Assembly (NCBI RefSeq): GCF_012489685.1
Contig: NC_080042.1
Coordinates: 21,280,150 to 21,344,149 of the forward strand
Length of the DNA stretch: 64,000 bases
Origin: Lotus japonicus
Lineage: Eukaryota > Streptophyta > Magnoliopsida > Fabales > Fabaceae
Reading direction: 5' to 3'
In this document: in pieces, positions 53,541 through 63,444 of the stretch
Position numbering within the stretch: position 1 is the stretch's first letter
Layout of the letters: every line of letters begins with the position of its first letter
Translations under genes and position numbers: made by a program
The notes under the pieces: model-generated
What the model saw: the letters and a program-made list of their open reading frames with translations, nothing else
What the model was told of the DNA's origin: nothing
Database searches by the model: none

Positions 53541-54486
53541 TGTTGTTACTTTTGGTTGTCTGCATTTTTTCAAAAACAACCTAATGTCGAAGCAGATGTT
53601 GTAACATCGTGCTGTCACATTTGTTCTGCGGATCTGCTGTGTGTTTGGCTGATTTTTCTAGAAGCTTTGGATGGATTTCGTGATAATCAAGTTAAGGTTA
53701 TTGAAGAAGCTTCTATTTGTTATCTGGAATATAATATAGTGGAATCAAATCTGTTGAAGAAGATTTGATTTGGTTTAAATTGTGAAAGATGTTATCTTTT
53801 GTTCAAATCTTATTTGATAAGATTTGTTACTGGTTTAAAAGATTTGTTCCAGATCTGTTTTATGGACTCTATTTTCGTGCAAGCCCATTGAAGATCAAGA
53901 CCAGAAGAAAGCCTATTTAAGGAGGCTTAACCCTAGTTGCAAAGTGTGCCTTGGGCACCCAAGGATTGGGTTTTTAGGGTTTTGTTTTGTGAGTCCTTGT
54001 TCTGTTATTTTGTACACCTCTCTACTGCCTCCATTGATAATCATATGGCTTAGAGTTGGTTTGTTTAGTTGAGTTGTAATCTCTTCAAATTGTTGTTTGA
54101 TCATGAGATCTATCTTTCAATCTCTTGTAAGGGATCGGTCACTGTGGCAGTGATCATTAGGAGTTAGGGGAAGTTTCCTCATAGCTTAGAGGAGAAGGGC
54201 TAAGCTAGATTCACTTAAGTAATAGTGGTAGACATTGAAGAGGCTCTATACTAAGGGGGAGTACTTAGGTATAGGAGGGACTTTCATGTGACCTGAGAGC
54301 TATTATTTGATAGTGAATTGACTCCTGGATTGGTATCCTCTAGATGTAGGTGATGTTGCACCGAACTGGGTTAACAATTCCCTGTGTTTTTTTCGTTGAT
54401 TTAATTTATGTACTGTTGTGCAATTGTCGAACCGATTGTCCCAACATCGCGTTCGACATCTGTCCTGTGCGAGAACCAGAATTTCA
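53541..54486 (+). repeat. 5' LTR of the copia derivative
   Basis: 946 bp; a second copy lies at 54750-55695. The visible differences are single-base changes near 53833, 54351 and 54366. Confidence 0.93.
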
Positions 54487-54488
54487 AT

Positions 54489-54500
54489 TGGTATCAGAGC
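54489..54500 (+). other. primer binding site of the copia derivative
   Basis: TGGTATCAGAGC, initiator tRNA-Met complement, two bases after the 5' LTR. Confidence 0.88.
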
Positions 54501-54740
54501 AGGCACCCTATTCTGTTGGGTGAGCTCCAGGGAATATATTCTGGTTTCATGGACAACGCCAAGGAAGAGGGATCAATAAATAGATCTGATCTTGTGATCT
54601 CATGTATCTACTGCTGTTTATAATGTGTCTCTGATATGCAACCCGATGATGTGCACCGTTTGAGGGGGAGTTCTGCTGCTGAGAGGGAGTTATGTTTATC
54701 TTCTCTGAATCTCAAGTTGTTTTAGACAAAATTTGACAAA

Positions 54741-54749
54741 GGGGGAGAT
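54741..54749 (+). other. polypurine tract of the copia derivative
   Basis: GGGGGAGAT directly before the 3' LTR, preceded by AAA. Confidence 0.75.
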
Positions 54750-55695
54750 TGTTGTTACTTTTGGTTGTCTGCATTTTTTCAAAAACAACCTAATGTCGAA
54801 GCAGATGTTGTAACATCGTGCTGTCACATTTGTTCTGCGGATCTGCTGTGTGTTTGGCTGATTTTTCTAGAAGCTTTGGATGGATTTCGTGATAATCAAG
54901 TTAAGGTTATTGAAGAAGCTTCTATTTGTTATCTGGAATATAATATAGTGGAATCAAATCTGTTGAAGAAGATTTGATTTGGTTTAAATTGTGAAAGATG
55001 TTATCTTTTGTTCAAATCTTATTTGATAAGATTTGTTACTAGTTTAAAAGATTTGTTCCAGATCTGTTTTATGGACTCTATTTTCGTGCAAGCCCATTGA
55101 AGATCAAGACCAGAAGAAAGCCTATTTAAGGAGGCTTAACCCTAGTTGCAAAGTGTGCCTTGGGCACCCAAGGATTGGGTTTTTAGGGTTTTGTTTTGTG
55201 AGTCCTTGTTCTGTTATTTTGTACACCTCTCTACTGCCTCCATTGATAATCATATGGCTTAGAGTTGGTTTGTTTAGTTGAGTTGTAATCTCTTCAAATT
55301 GTTGTTTGATCATGAGATCTATCTTTCAATCTCTTGTAAGGGATCGGTCACTGTGGCAGTGATCATTAGGAGTTAGGGGAAGTTTCCTCATAGCTTAGAG
55401 GAGAAGGGCTAAGCTAGATTCACTTAAGTAATAGTGGTAGACATTGAAGAGGCTCTATACTAAGGGGGAGTACTTAGGTATAGGAGGGACTTTCATGTGA
55501 CCTGAGAGCTATTATTTGATAGTGAATTGACTCCTGGATTGGTATCCTCCAGATGTAGGTGATGTTGCACCGAACTAGGTTAACAATTCCCTGTGTTTTT
55601 TTCGTTGATTTAATTTATGTACTGTTGTGCAATTGTCGAACCGATTGTCCCAACATCGCGTTCGACATCTGTCCTGTGCGAGAACCAGAATTTCA
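54750..55695 (+). repeat. 3' LTR of the copia derivative
   Basis: Second 946-bp copy; followed by the target duplicate ATACG. Confidence 0.93.
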
Positions 55696-56528
55696 ATACG
55701 GGTGATTCCTCTGTTGAGTTTGGCGAGGACGATAGTGTGCAGGATCAGGTAGCTGTCTTGATGTCATTATGTTGTATTTTAATATTTGTTTCAGTGCTTT
55801 AAACATATTTTTTTTATTAACTCTGCAGGTTGATGGTCTTATGCTGGATAATGGAAGGAAGCGGAAAGTTCGTTCAACAAAAAACACGCCAAATGCAAAA
55901 GGGAAAACAGCAACGCCAAACAGGAGAACTGGAACACCGAGAGGGAAAAATGCCACACCAAACAAAATCTCTTCAACAGCAAATGGGAAAGCCAAGGTAG
56001 TTATTCATTTTGTACATATAGATGTGTTGTTGTGAATGATAATGTAAATGATAATGTAAGAAGAATATTTGTACTTGCTGTTTTTTTTTATTCAGATTAC
56101 ATTGATTTTACTTAACTCTTAATTTGGATGTTAATGTAATAGCATTTGAGAGATGATCATGCTACAGAAGCTGGTGGAGTTCAGCATTATTCGCATTATC
56201 CAATGAATATGGCAAATGAATTTGCAATGTTCCCTCAATTTCCTGAAAACGGAAATTACCAATCATACCCTGGTATAGGTATTTCAGAACCAGGTTCTTC
56301 TTCCACAATTCCTAAGGTAAGCGAGCATGCATTTCTATTAATTTTTTTAAAGTAATTCCCGTTTTCAAATCATGTAATATGGTTGTTTGTGTGTCATAGT
56401 TTATGAGTTATTTGAATGAAGTTGAACGGAATGCGATGGTTGCACGGGTTGAAGTTGGTAGAGGCGAAGATGAAGAAGAAGATGAAAGTGAAGATGAAGA
56501 TGGAGATGAAGATGAAGGCGAGGAGTAG

Positions 56529-57086
56529 AATTTAAATGAACAAGAAATCATTGTCCAAGAAGTCAATTTGTCTCTGTTTTTTGTTTTTTTTATGACATGT
56601 TTATGTTAATTTTGTTAGAAATGCACTTGGTGTGCTAAGGCATGTATGCCAGATTTTGTTGATTCCAGACATGGTTAAATGGAGTTGAGAGATTTATAAA
56701 ATTAATTTATGAAATTTATGTCAGGTCTTGTCTTTTTATAATTTAACAAAAATTAAGTCCTTCACCCAAGCTGTACGAATTAAACGTCTATGGTGATAAA
56801 TGTCCAAAAAAATTATGGTATTGGGTGTTGAACACGAGACCTGACTGTACTAGAACCAAGAAGTTTCCACTGAACTAAATTGCTTAACTGTGATGTATAG
56901 TTCCAACAATTGTATTAGTAATGAACTGTCTTCGAAATAGAAAAACTAAAACAAATACATGAAAAAATGCGCTCAGCAGGATTTGAACCTTGGACATGAG
57001 GCACATTGGCAGTAGCTGGTTCATTATTGTAAGTCACAGAATTTTGATTGCTTATGGGTTCCTTGAATCATATATTTTATGCACAG
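56529..57086 (+). other. spacer between the FAR1-like and Ulp1-like genes
   Basis: AT-rich; the first 470 bp resemble 49440-50060. The start codon and any first exon of the Ulp1-like gene should lie here but I could not identify them. Confidence 0.45.
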
Positions 57087-59010
57087 GATGTGCTGAACAC
57101 AGTCACAGAATTACAAAAAGATGTTCGATCATTAATGCAAGCAGTGGGTTTTTTAGCTCAAACTTGGTACACCAGCTCATCGAAAGATCCTGAACTATCT
57201 GATGAGGAGTTGTTTACGAACAAATCAAAGTACTCTTTAAGAGCTACTGCAACTGAAGAAATAATGCTGAAATTTGTGCAATCTACGCCCAATGACAAAG
57301 GAAAACAGAAATGTGTAGGTGGCTTGGTAAAGAAATTGTTTTCTCCATCTGAGTTTCAGACTCTAGGCAGTGGATTCAAATCTGCAACTCCTCCATCAAA
57401 TCAAAATGATAAGACATCTTTATCTGGTCCAGCTGCTACAATAGATCCCATTTACATTCCCGTTGTAAGTATTTTTTTTTAAATAAGTATGAACACATTG
57501 CTTCAAGTTCCTGATTCATTGTTTATTGTTATAATAGTGGTTGAAAAGCATATTTGGACCAGCTGTCTTTGAAAACCTTGACTACACTGATATTGCAGTG
57601 GCTTCTTACATATTTAAGAGGTGCAATGATGGAAGTGTAGATAGGTAAAAAGTAGCAATTTTAATTACAATCTTCTTATGTATGTAATATAGTTTATTTG
57701 TGTTAATCACTTTGTACCATATGTTTATTGTTTCTTCATTGTTTATGACAGCAAGGAATCACTTATAATTCCTGTAATCAACCATGTTAATGGAACCCGT
57801 GGGGTATTGCAAACTCTGATGCCAAAGTGCAAAGTTGATCAAGAGGTGAGAGTGAACACGACATCTTCAACAAATTCTTATCATTAAATATTTTTTGTCC
57901 TCATTTCTCACCAAAAATTTTAATATTTTTTAATGTAGGTTATCAACTTGTTTGCCATAATGTTGACTCACTCTGAAAGGGATATGAACAGAATTCCTAA
58001 GTTTTGGTTCTTACCAACCTACTTTTCCGTGAGTCTAATATTTATGGAATGTATGTTATCATCTTGCATGGCATGTTTATGACATAATTTTAAATTATTT
58101 TACAGCAATTCATTATGGGCTGGACCACCCACCCTCAAAGCATGATCACCAATCAACAGAGGACCTACATGGGGAAGATTGAGATGTTGTCAAAGGTATA
58201 ATCATTACAATAATTTCTACCTTAGACTGATTAATTCTCAAATTGTTTAACTGATTTTAATGTTATTCCTTAGGTGTTTGTGCCCTTGAATGACAACGGT
58301 AAGCATTGGTACCTACTTGTGTTTGACTTTGAAAATGAAGAAATTGTATACTTGGACTCCTTCCCAGAAGAAGATAGGTTGGAATATAGGATCTTCAACG
58401 CCAAGCTGGTGGTAAGGCACAAGTAACTTTCAATTCATTATTCTTTTTAATTACTTGTTCATTATGCTCCTAATCAATTTAAAATTATATTGCTTAGGCA
58501 TTATACATGGAGAAAATGTTCAGAGATCCATCATTCTATGACATGGATGAAACAGTGAGGCCTCGTGTTTCTCAGTTTAAGGTTGTCGTGCCCCAAGGAT
58601 TGCCAGTGCAGAAATCTGACTCGTGAGTATATGTTATATTTGTTTTTTGACTGGAATTACATTATAGGGTTCCTACATCATATAAAATGTGGTTGGTTTT
58701 TTTGTGTAGAAATGATTGCGGGGTGTGGGTAGCATGCTGGATGAACGAATTGGGAAAAGATGGATACAATATTAAGGTAACCTAAGTTATAAATTCAGGT
58801 GCACGATTTGTATATTTTTTTACAAATGATAGCAATTGTAAAAGTTTCTCTTATGTTTTGCAGATTGACAATAGCACACGCTTGAAGTTTGCATTGAAGT
58901 TGGCTTTACACAAGTACAACGAAAATCAGGAAATTCTCATGCAAAAGGCTTATGAGTTCTATGGAAATATGGTGAAGGCTACACTGGTCAGGAACAAGTG
59001 TCTTCCTTGA
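57087..59010 (+). CDS. Ulp1-type cysteine protease (C48 family, deSUMOylase-like), nine exons
   Basis: Exons 57087-57464, 57538-57644, 57752-57845, 57939-58028, 58106-58195, 58274-58411, 58498-58622, 58710-58776 and 58864-59010, every junction GT-AG and in frame, give 411 codons to a TGA. The N-terminal 120 residues include a short coiled coil (ELQKDVRSLMQAVGFLAQTW); the rest is the protease. Counting from the first listed exon, the catalytic set is His264 (GKHWYLLVFD), Asp281 (VYLDSFP), Gln337 and Cys344 (SNDCGVWVACW), all present and correctly spaced. Enzymes of this fold cut SUMO from proteins; Ulp1-like genes inside MULEs are known, with unclear role. The first exon and start codon are not found: the acceptor before 57087 is good (TTATGCACAG), so an upstream non-coding or short coding exon is expected. 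No stop or frameshift is seen, in contrast to the neighbouring transposase. Confidence 0.85.
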
Positions 59011-59995
59011 GTGAAGGAATGCTTATATGGAACTATCCATATTATTTACCTTCTTATTATTCTGTTTGTATTAGTCATGGACCAATTGTTTGGCCTATTT
59101 GGAGAATTGTTTTGATTGGATGTGTTTTGCATTTTGGACTGGTGTGTTTTGGCCTGTTTGTACCCACCTTTTGACCTGTTTTCAGTTTTGTTGTTTTACT
59201 CAGTTGTGGACAAGTTATTTTGGCATGTTGTGCCCTATTAAGACTGCTTGCGTTTTTTAATATTTCAGTAATGGTGTTTGACTTTCATATCATTCAAGTT
59301 ATTTTTGCATATGCTTCCATGGCTTTGTTTAAGTCTTTAAATTTTTGATACCCCTTTGTTTAAGTATTTACATTTTTTATCCCAAGTTAGTCAAGCTTTC
59401 TACTACACATGATTTTTTCATAAGGTTAAATAAGGTACTCTCCCACCTTGAGTAAAACGGTTTTTAAATCATGTAATTAACTCATTTCTACTATTTCTAC
59501 TAACTTTAACAAAATTGGAAACAAAGATTCAAAGCCTTCCTAAAATATGAAGTTTTTATTAATCACTGCCAAATTATGGTAGTTGAAAATGGAAGTTTTT
59601 TTTCACATCACTGCCAAATTATGGTAGTTGAAATAGGAAGTATTTATTCAAATCAATGCCAAATTATGGTAGTTGAAATAGGAAGTTTTTATTCAAATCA
59701 ATGCCAAATCCCAGAGAACCCCATTCCCATTCAAATCAATGCCAAATTATGGAACTTTTTTTGAAACTAATTTGAAAATGCCAAATCAATTCAAAGACAA
59801 TGATAAAACCAATTTCTACAAAACCAAGTACTTAATAACGGAACTTAATTTGAAACAATGCCAAATCAATTCAAAGACAATGACAAAACCAATTGCTACA
59901 AAACCAAGTACTTAATAACGGAAGTACAAACATCCTTCAATTGACCAACATCCTTTATAACAAAAGTACCATATAGCAAAAAAAAAAAAAAAAAT
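59011..59995. repeat. convergent 3' region with 45-bp and 82-bp tandem repeats
   Basis: A spacer between converging genes. Around 59565-59760 the phrase TGCCAAATTATGGTAGTTGA recurs with a 45-base period (59568, 59613, 59658, partial at 59703). At 59763-59924 an 82-base unit containing CAATTCAAAGACAATGA and ACCAAGTACTTAATAACGGA occurs twice. An A run at 59979-59994 follows. Confidence 0.75.
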
Positions 59996-60450
59996 TTAAC
60001 CCATCTTAATTGCAACCAGGACAACGAGTACAAACACCCAAGTACCCACAATGATTTTGATGTAAGCTTGTTCCCTCCTCCTACCCTCCGCAAGCAAAAC
60101 TTCAACCGCACTCGCATCAATCGTGTTTCTGTTAACTTGTGGTTGTGGATTAGAACTGTTAACAGGTTGATTGTTCACCCCTTCAATAGGACCTTCTGCC
60201 CAATCAAAGTAATCACAACCCTACAATTTTATATCATTAGATTAGCACAGATAATTATATAAGTTTACATGCATCCATGTATGATTGATAAAAATGAATT
60301 TTTTACCCCATAAGAACATTGGTAAAATGTTCTCCCATAATTAACCCTAGTCCATGCTGTCCTAATTGAGGGATAAAGACCGCACTTGCAACGTCTCGCA
60401 TCATTAGCAACGCTTGCAGATCTTGGGGATGAATAAGATTGGGATGCCAT
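59996..60450 (-). CDS. GRF zinc-finger protein with C-terminal membrane segment
   Basis: Exon 1 60450-60307 and exon 2 60220-59996 (intron GT-AG, TATGGG|GTAAAA to TTGTAG|GGTTGT) give 122 residues. The zinc finger spans about residues 21-55: CKCGLYPSIRTAWTRVNYGR, FYQCSY, then GCDYFDWAE after the intron, the C-x-C ... C ... C pattern with the Gly-Arg-Thr-Phe core that names the GRF family. A charged helix (VEVLLAEGRRREQAYI) and a hydrophobic segment IIVGTWVFVLVVLVAI end the protein, suggesting tail anchoring in a membrane. GRF fingers bind single-stranded nucleic acid in some proteins; the role here is unknown. The gene lies inside the MULE TIRs, 204 bp downstream of the B3 gene and in the same direction. 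Confidence 0.82.
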
Positions 60451-60653
60451 TTAAAAACTACACAATAGACAAACATTTTAAAAATCAAAACATGATAATG
60501 ATCAAAATAAAACACAGTATCAAACAAAACACATGTAGCAACCAGTAGGTAGCAAACAAAACAAGTTCAAAGTTAAAAAACACAAAGATCTGAATCCAGT
60601 ATCAAACAAAACACATATGTAGCAACCAATAGCTACCAAACCAAATTCATTTT
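60451..60653. other. spacer between B3 and GRF genes
   Basis: AT-rich, with a direct repeat of about 80 bp phase (AGTATCAAACAAAACACAT and TGTAGCAACCA at 60517-60545 and 60598-60630). It may hold the promoter of the GRF gene and the end of the B3 gene. Confidence 0.45.
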
Positions 60654-61569
60654 CTAATTCCCATTCCCATTCCCATTCCCATTACGGCGCTGAATCCTGA
60701 CATGAAGAAAGTTGTTCATTTCATTAGCCTTGAAGTGGAGCTTGTCGCCTTTAACTAGGTGGTAGTCACTGACAAACTGATAAAAGTCTTCTCCTAGATG
60801 ACAATCTGTCAATTGACCGTCTCTCTTCCTCCACAACAGCGAGCATAAATACCTTTTGCCATCACCTTCCTTCATGAGAACAAAACGTCCCCAGTTGTGC
60901 TCACTAAGGTACTCACGAACAACTGACCTCGGCAAGGGCTGATTAAACAAAATAAGAAAAATTACCAAATTAAATTAAATATATAAACAAATTTAAGTAA
61001 TATAAATTGAAAGTGAAAGAGAATGATGACTGATTGCTTACCAAGGTTTGATTCTTTTTTGCAACAGAGCCACTGATAACCTTAACAAATTTATAATATT
61101 GTCGTCCATTAACCTGGACATACCCAGCCTCTGCCTCTGCCTCTGCCCGAGCAACATCATCTTCATCATCCTCAGAGTCAGAACTCAATTCAACAATTTC
61201 TGGACCCGGTTCTTCATATTCCTCCTTAACAGGAAGTGGATATGGAAACTCATTCTTATTTTCATCAAAAATACCAATTTTAAATCTATTCTCCCCTTCA
61301 TAATCAAATACCAAGTCATGGTTCTTTTTCAGACCATAGAACCTGACAAGGGTAGGCACAACATCCCAGAGAACCCCTCCTAAACATCCAACCACAACAC
61401 AAATTTTCACACAGTTCCCACATGGATCAATAAGCTGAACTTCATTCTTAAGAGAGGACTTCTTACTTTCATAAAAATATCTAGGGATATCCATGTGTTC
61501 CTCACTCAGATTAATAGGAATTGTAAAAGTTTTCCGGAATGTGCCACGCGAACTACCACCATGTTCCAT
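60654..61569 (-). CDS. two-B3-domain DNA-binding protein (REM-like)
   Basis: Exon 1 61569-61042 and exon 2 60938-60654, GT-AG borders (ACCTTG|GTAAGC to TAATCAG|CCC), give 270 residues. The first B3-like domain is about residues 8-110 (FRKTFTIPINLSEEHMDIPR, LIDPCGNCVKICVVVGCLGG, VPTLVRFYGLKKNHDLVFDY). An acidic linker follows (EEYEEPGPEIVELSSDSEDD), with a VQVNGRQYYKFVKV block. The second B3-like domain is in exon 2 (LPRSVVREYLSEHNWGRFV, FYQFVSDYHLVKGDKLHFKA, HVRIQRR). The C-terminus is a (GN)n tail from a GGGAAT repeat. B3 domains bind DNA in plant transcription factors. No defect is seen. A 5' UTR with two well-formed introns leads back towards the right TIR. Confidence 0.78.
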
Positions 61570-62520
61570 TTCTACTAAGAAAATACAGTTTCAATGTAAG
61601 CAATGGAAGTCATTTTCATATCTACAAACAGGGTACAACTCCAACACAAACTCAAGCCCAAAAAACAGAGCATGAAAAGTTACATATAAACATACAATAA
61701 CAAAAACTATTATTGACTTGCAATAAACATATAATCACAAGAACTATTATTTGTCAATTTATAAAAGTTACATTTAATCACAAAGGGAGAGATCAGAGGT
61801 ATTCTTAGCCCAAATATGAAGAAAAAAAACTTCTTTTCATGAGCACTTTTTCAGGGGCACTTTTGCAACCACAATTTTCAGTACATGCAACTAACAAAAC
61901 AAGAACAACCACATGCCCACATACCCAGGTTTCACGTTCTAATTAAAATGATATCAACAACAAAATTAACAATGTCAGGACATGCAACCAAAATTAGCCC
62001 CAATTTCAAAAGGTTGACCACGATTACAGAACAAATCATTACATGCAACCAACAAGTACTCAGGTATAAACCCACTAACCTTAAACCGTGAAAAGTATGA
62101 CCACGAACGGCGACGGTGACGGCGACAATGAACCCCGACGGCGTCAACGAAGAACAACCCTGTTCTTGTTTCTGAACCTGCAAAATACAATGCTTCATGA
62201 TCAATACAAAGTCCAAACAAAGCCGTTCAATCACTCACGGAAGAAGAAACATCAAAATAGCAGTAGAATGTTGGTGGAAGAGAACGAACGGAGGAAGAGA
62301 ACGGAGAAGGAGGAAGAGATTGAAAGGAAAAGCACTTACAGTGTTGCAAACGCGCCACCGGAAGAAGGAATTGACGGAAGACGAAACGGAAGAGGAGCCC
62401 GAAATGCAGAAGTGAGTAGAAGAACAATGAAACGGCAGTTTTGGAAGAGTGTAGAAGAAGAATGGAAAAGATTGATTTTCAAATTCTTGGGAATTAAAAC
62501 TCTATTAATGAAATCTGACT
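61570..62520 (-). promoter_or_regulatory. 5' leader of the B3 gene reaching the right end of the MULE
   Basis: On the minus strand, a C/T-rich leader (from about 62500) has a donor CACTG|TAAGTG-type site near 62338, an acceptor TTTTGCAG near 62179, a GC-rich second exon, a donor TTTAAG|GTTAGT near 62090, and an acceptor TTTCTTAG five bases before the ATG at 61569. So transcription probably starts just inside the right TIR, a common arrangement in MULEs. Confidence 0.55.
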
Positions 62521-62619
62521 AGGGTTGGTTAACCCATGGTTAACTCAATAAAAAATTATTACTTTTACATTAAAAATCAATAAACCTAAAAATCAAATAA
62601 TAAACTACACCACTTATAT

Positions 62620-62685
62620 CCTATTGGTCCATGTCAGCTATTGTATCATACCCACAAAAATTCTTGTGGTATGGTAGCAAGCACC
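62620..62685 (-). repeat. right terminal inverted repeat of the giant MULE
   Basis: See the left repeat; the outermost bases (minus strand) are GGTGCTTGCTACCATACCAC. Target duplicate TTCTTCTTT at 62686-62694. Confidence 0.82.
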
Positions 62686-62694
62686 TTCTTCTTT

Positions 62695-63083
62695 ACTATC
62701 ACACTACATATCATGCATGAGGAATCAAGATCAACGAGTGGGGTTAAAGAAGATAGACTATTTCAAGGAAAAATATATATATAGAATGAGGAGGCATGTG
62801 CATAGAAAGACAATGAAATCATTGAATTAGACCAACATTAACTGCATTCCCTTTCCATCGTACAACCGAGATAGTCAATTTCATCGCCATTTTTGAAAAG
62901 TAAAAGGCAGAGGTTGTCATTAAGTCAATAAAGTCGATCCTTAAGGTAAATAAGATCAAACTGTATATTAATTTAATTGTTATAAATATATTATATAAGG
63001 TAATTAACCGCAGGGGAAGCAAATTAAGCTGCATATAATTGCATTTCTCATTCTTAATTGCTTTTGCTTAATAAAGTGATTAA
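62695..63083. other. intergenic DNA downstream of the pectate lyase gene
   Basis: AT-rich; would contain the 3' UTR of the minus-strand pectate lyase gene. No other feature seen. Confidence 0.5.
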
Positions 63084-63444
63084 TCAGCAGCGAGAGCCCT
63101 TCCTGCAGTTGAGTGTACCAGCAGTGACAGTGATGGAGCCAACAAGAGAAGATGGTCTTGCACTGAGACTTGATGCCCTTGCATACATAGAAGAAGCACC
63201 AGCACCAGATGACCTGAAGAATGCTCCATTCAAGAACAAGTCCCCTTCTGATCTCCAGTTCCAGCTCTTCCATTCACTATCCGGTGCATCCTCATGCTTT
63301 GTTACCTCTTTGCTGAACCTGTTATCTGGTGCAAGAAACCTGTTCCCCTGGCTGTTGATAGTAGGGTTAGCACTCCCACCAATTGCATACATTTCCCAGT
63401 GTGTGTAGTCATTGTTCACCACATGAAAGTATCCATGTCTACAC
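63084..63444 (-). CDS. pectate lyase, last exon (partial gene)
   Basis: The minus-strand exon starts after an acceptor (TACATGCAG|GTGTAGACATGG) and ends with a TGA at 63084. It encodes about 120 residues: [20 protein letters not shown], the [16 protein letters not shown] stretch, and the tail ending [14 protein letters not shown]. This is the C-terminal part of plant polysaccharide lyase family 1 (pectate lyases), secreted enzymes that cleave pectin in the cell wall. The catalytic and calcium-binding part would be in earlier exons, to the right of the window. Frame is clean. It is the best-supported ordinary host gene in the window. Confidence 0.88.

Larger units (their letters stand above)
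53541..55695 (+). mobile_element. copia-derived mini LTR retrotransposon, 2155 bp
   Basis: LTRs are 53541-54486 and 54750-55695, both 946 bp with only about three differences, so very young. They begin TGTTGTTACTTTTGG and end CAGAATTTCA. Target duplication ATACG at 53536-53540 and 55696-55700. The interior is only 263 bp: a primer site, a short frame beginning MDNAKEEGSINR (resembling the start of plant copia Gag), and a purine tract GGGGGAGAT. It has no enzymes, so it needs a relative in trans. It sits in the 3' coding exon of the FAR1-like gene. Confidence 0.93.
51340..56528 (+). pseudogene. FAR1-RELATED-SEQUENCE / MURA-type transposase gene, disrupted
   Basis: Exons as inferred: 51340-53540 continuing at 55701-55748 (split by a retroelement), then 55829-55996, 56143-56316 and 56400-56528, all with GT-AG borders and frame kept. 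Order: acidic N-terminus; FAR1 zinc-binding DNA-binding region with CVVTRQLVCSKEG, RVSCPARFRV and SHNHEL; MULE transposase domain with VVAFDSTYKRNKY and AVVTDGCLAMKEA; SWIM finger CDC..FEYCGIPCSH; a CGRCRMSGHTIRKC knuckle; a basic Thr/Pro/Lys region; and an acidic tail. Two defects: a frameshift at about 53025-53050, just before the SWIM finger (frame one reads to a TGA at 53098; the finger is in another frame; loss of about four bases would explain it), and the 2.2-kb LTR insertion. It is closer to domesticated FAR1/FRS proteins than to maize MURA in layout, but its position within TIRs makes it the element's transposase. Confidence 0.8.
47927..62685. mobile_element. 14.76-kb Mutator-like element carrying FAR1-type transposase, Ulp1 protease, GRF and B3 genes
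   Basis: The left end is GGTAAAAACTACCATACCAC; the right end, on the minus strand, is GGTGCTTGCTACCATACCAC. Both then share a GTATCATAC/GTATGATAC block and TGACATG(T/G)ACCAAT, giving about 55-65 bp of imperfect inverted repeat (47927-47980, 62620-62685). A perfect 9-bp target duplication TTCTTCTTT (47918-47926, 62686-62694) closes the element. Five gene units lie inside: three point right from the left end and two point left from the right end, so transcription converges near 59.0-60.0 kb. Each set has 5'-UTR introns near its terminus. MULEs carrying Ulp1-like genes are known (KAONASHI type); the GRF and B3 cargo in the same element is what I cannot place. A copia derivative at 53541-55695 is nested inside. 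Confidence 0.85.
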
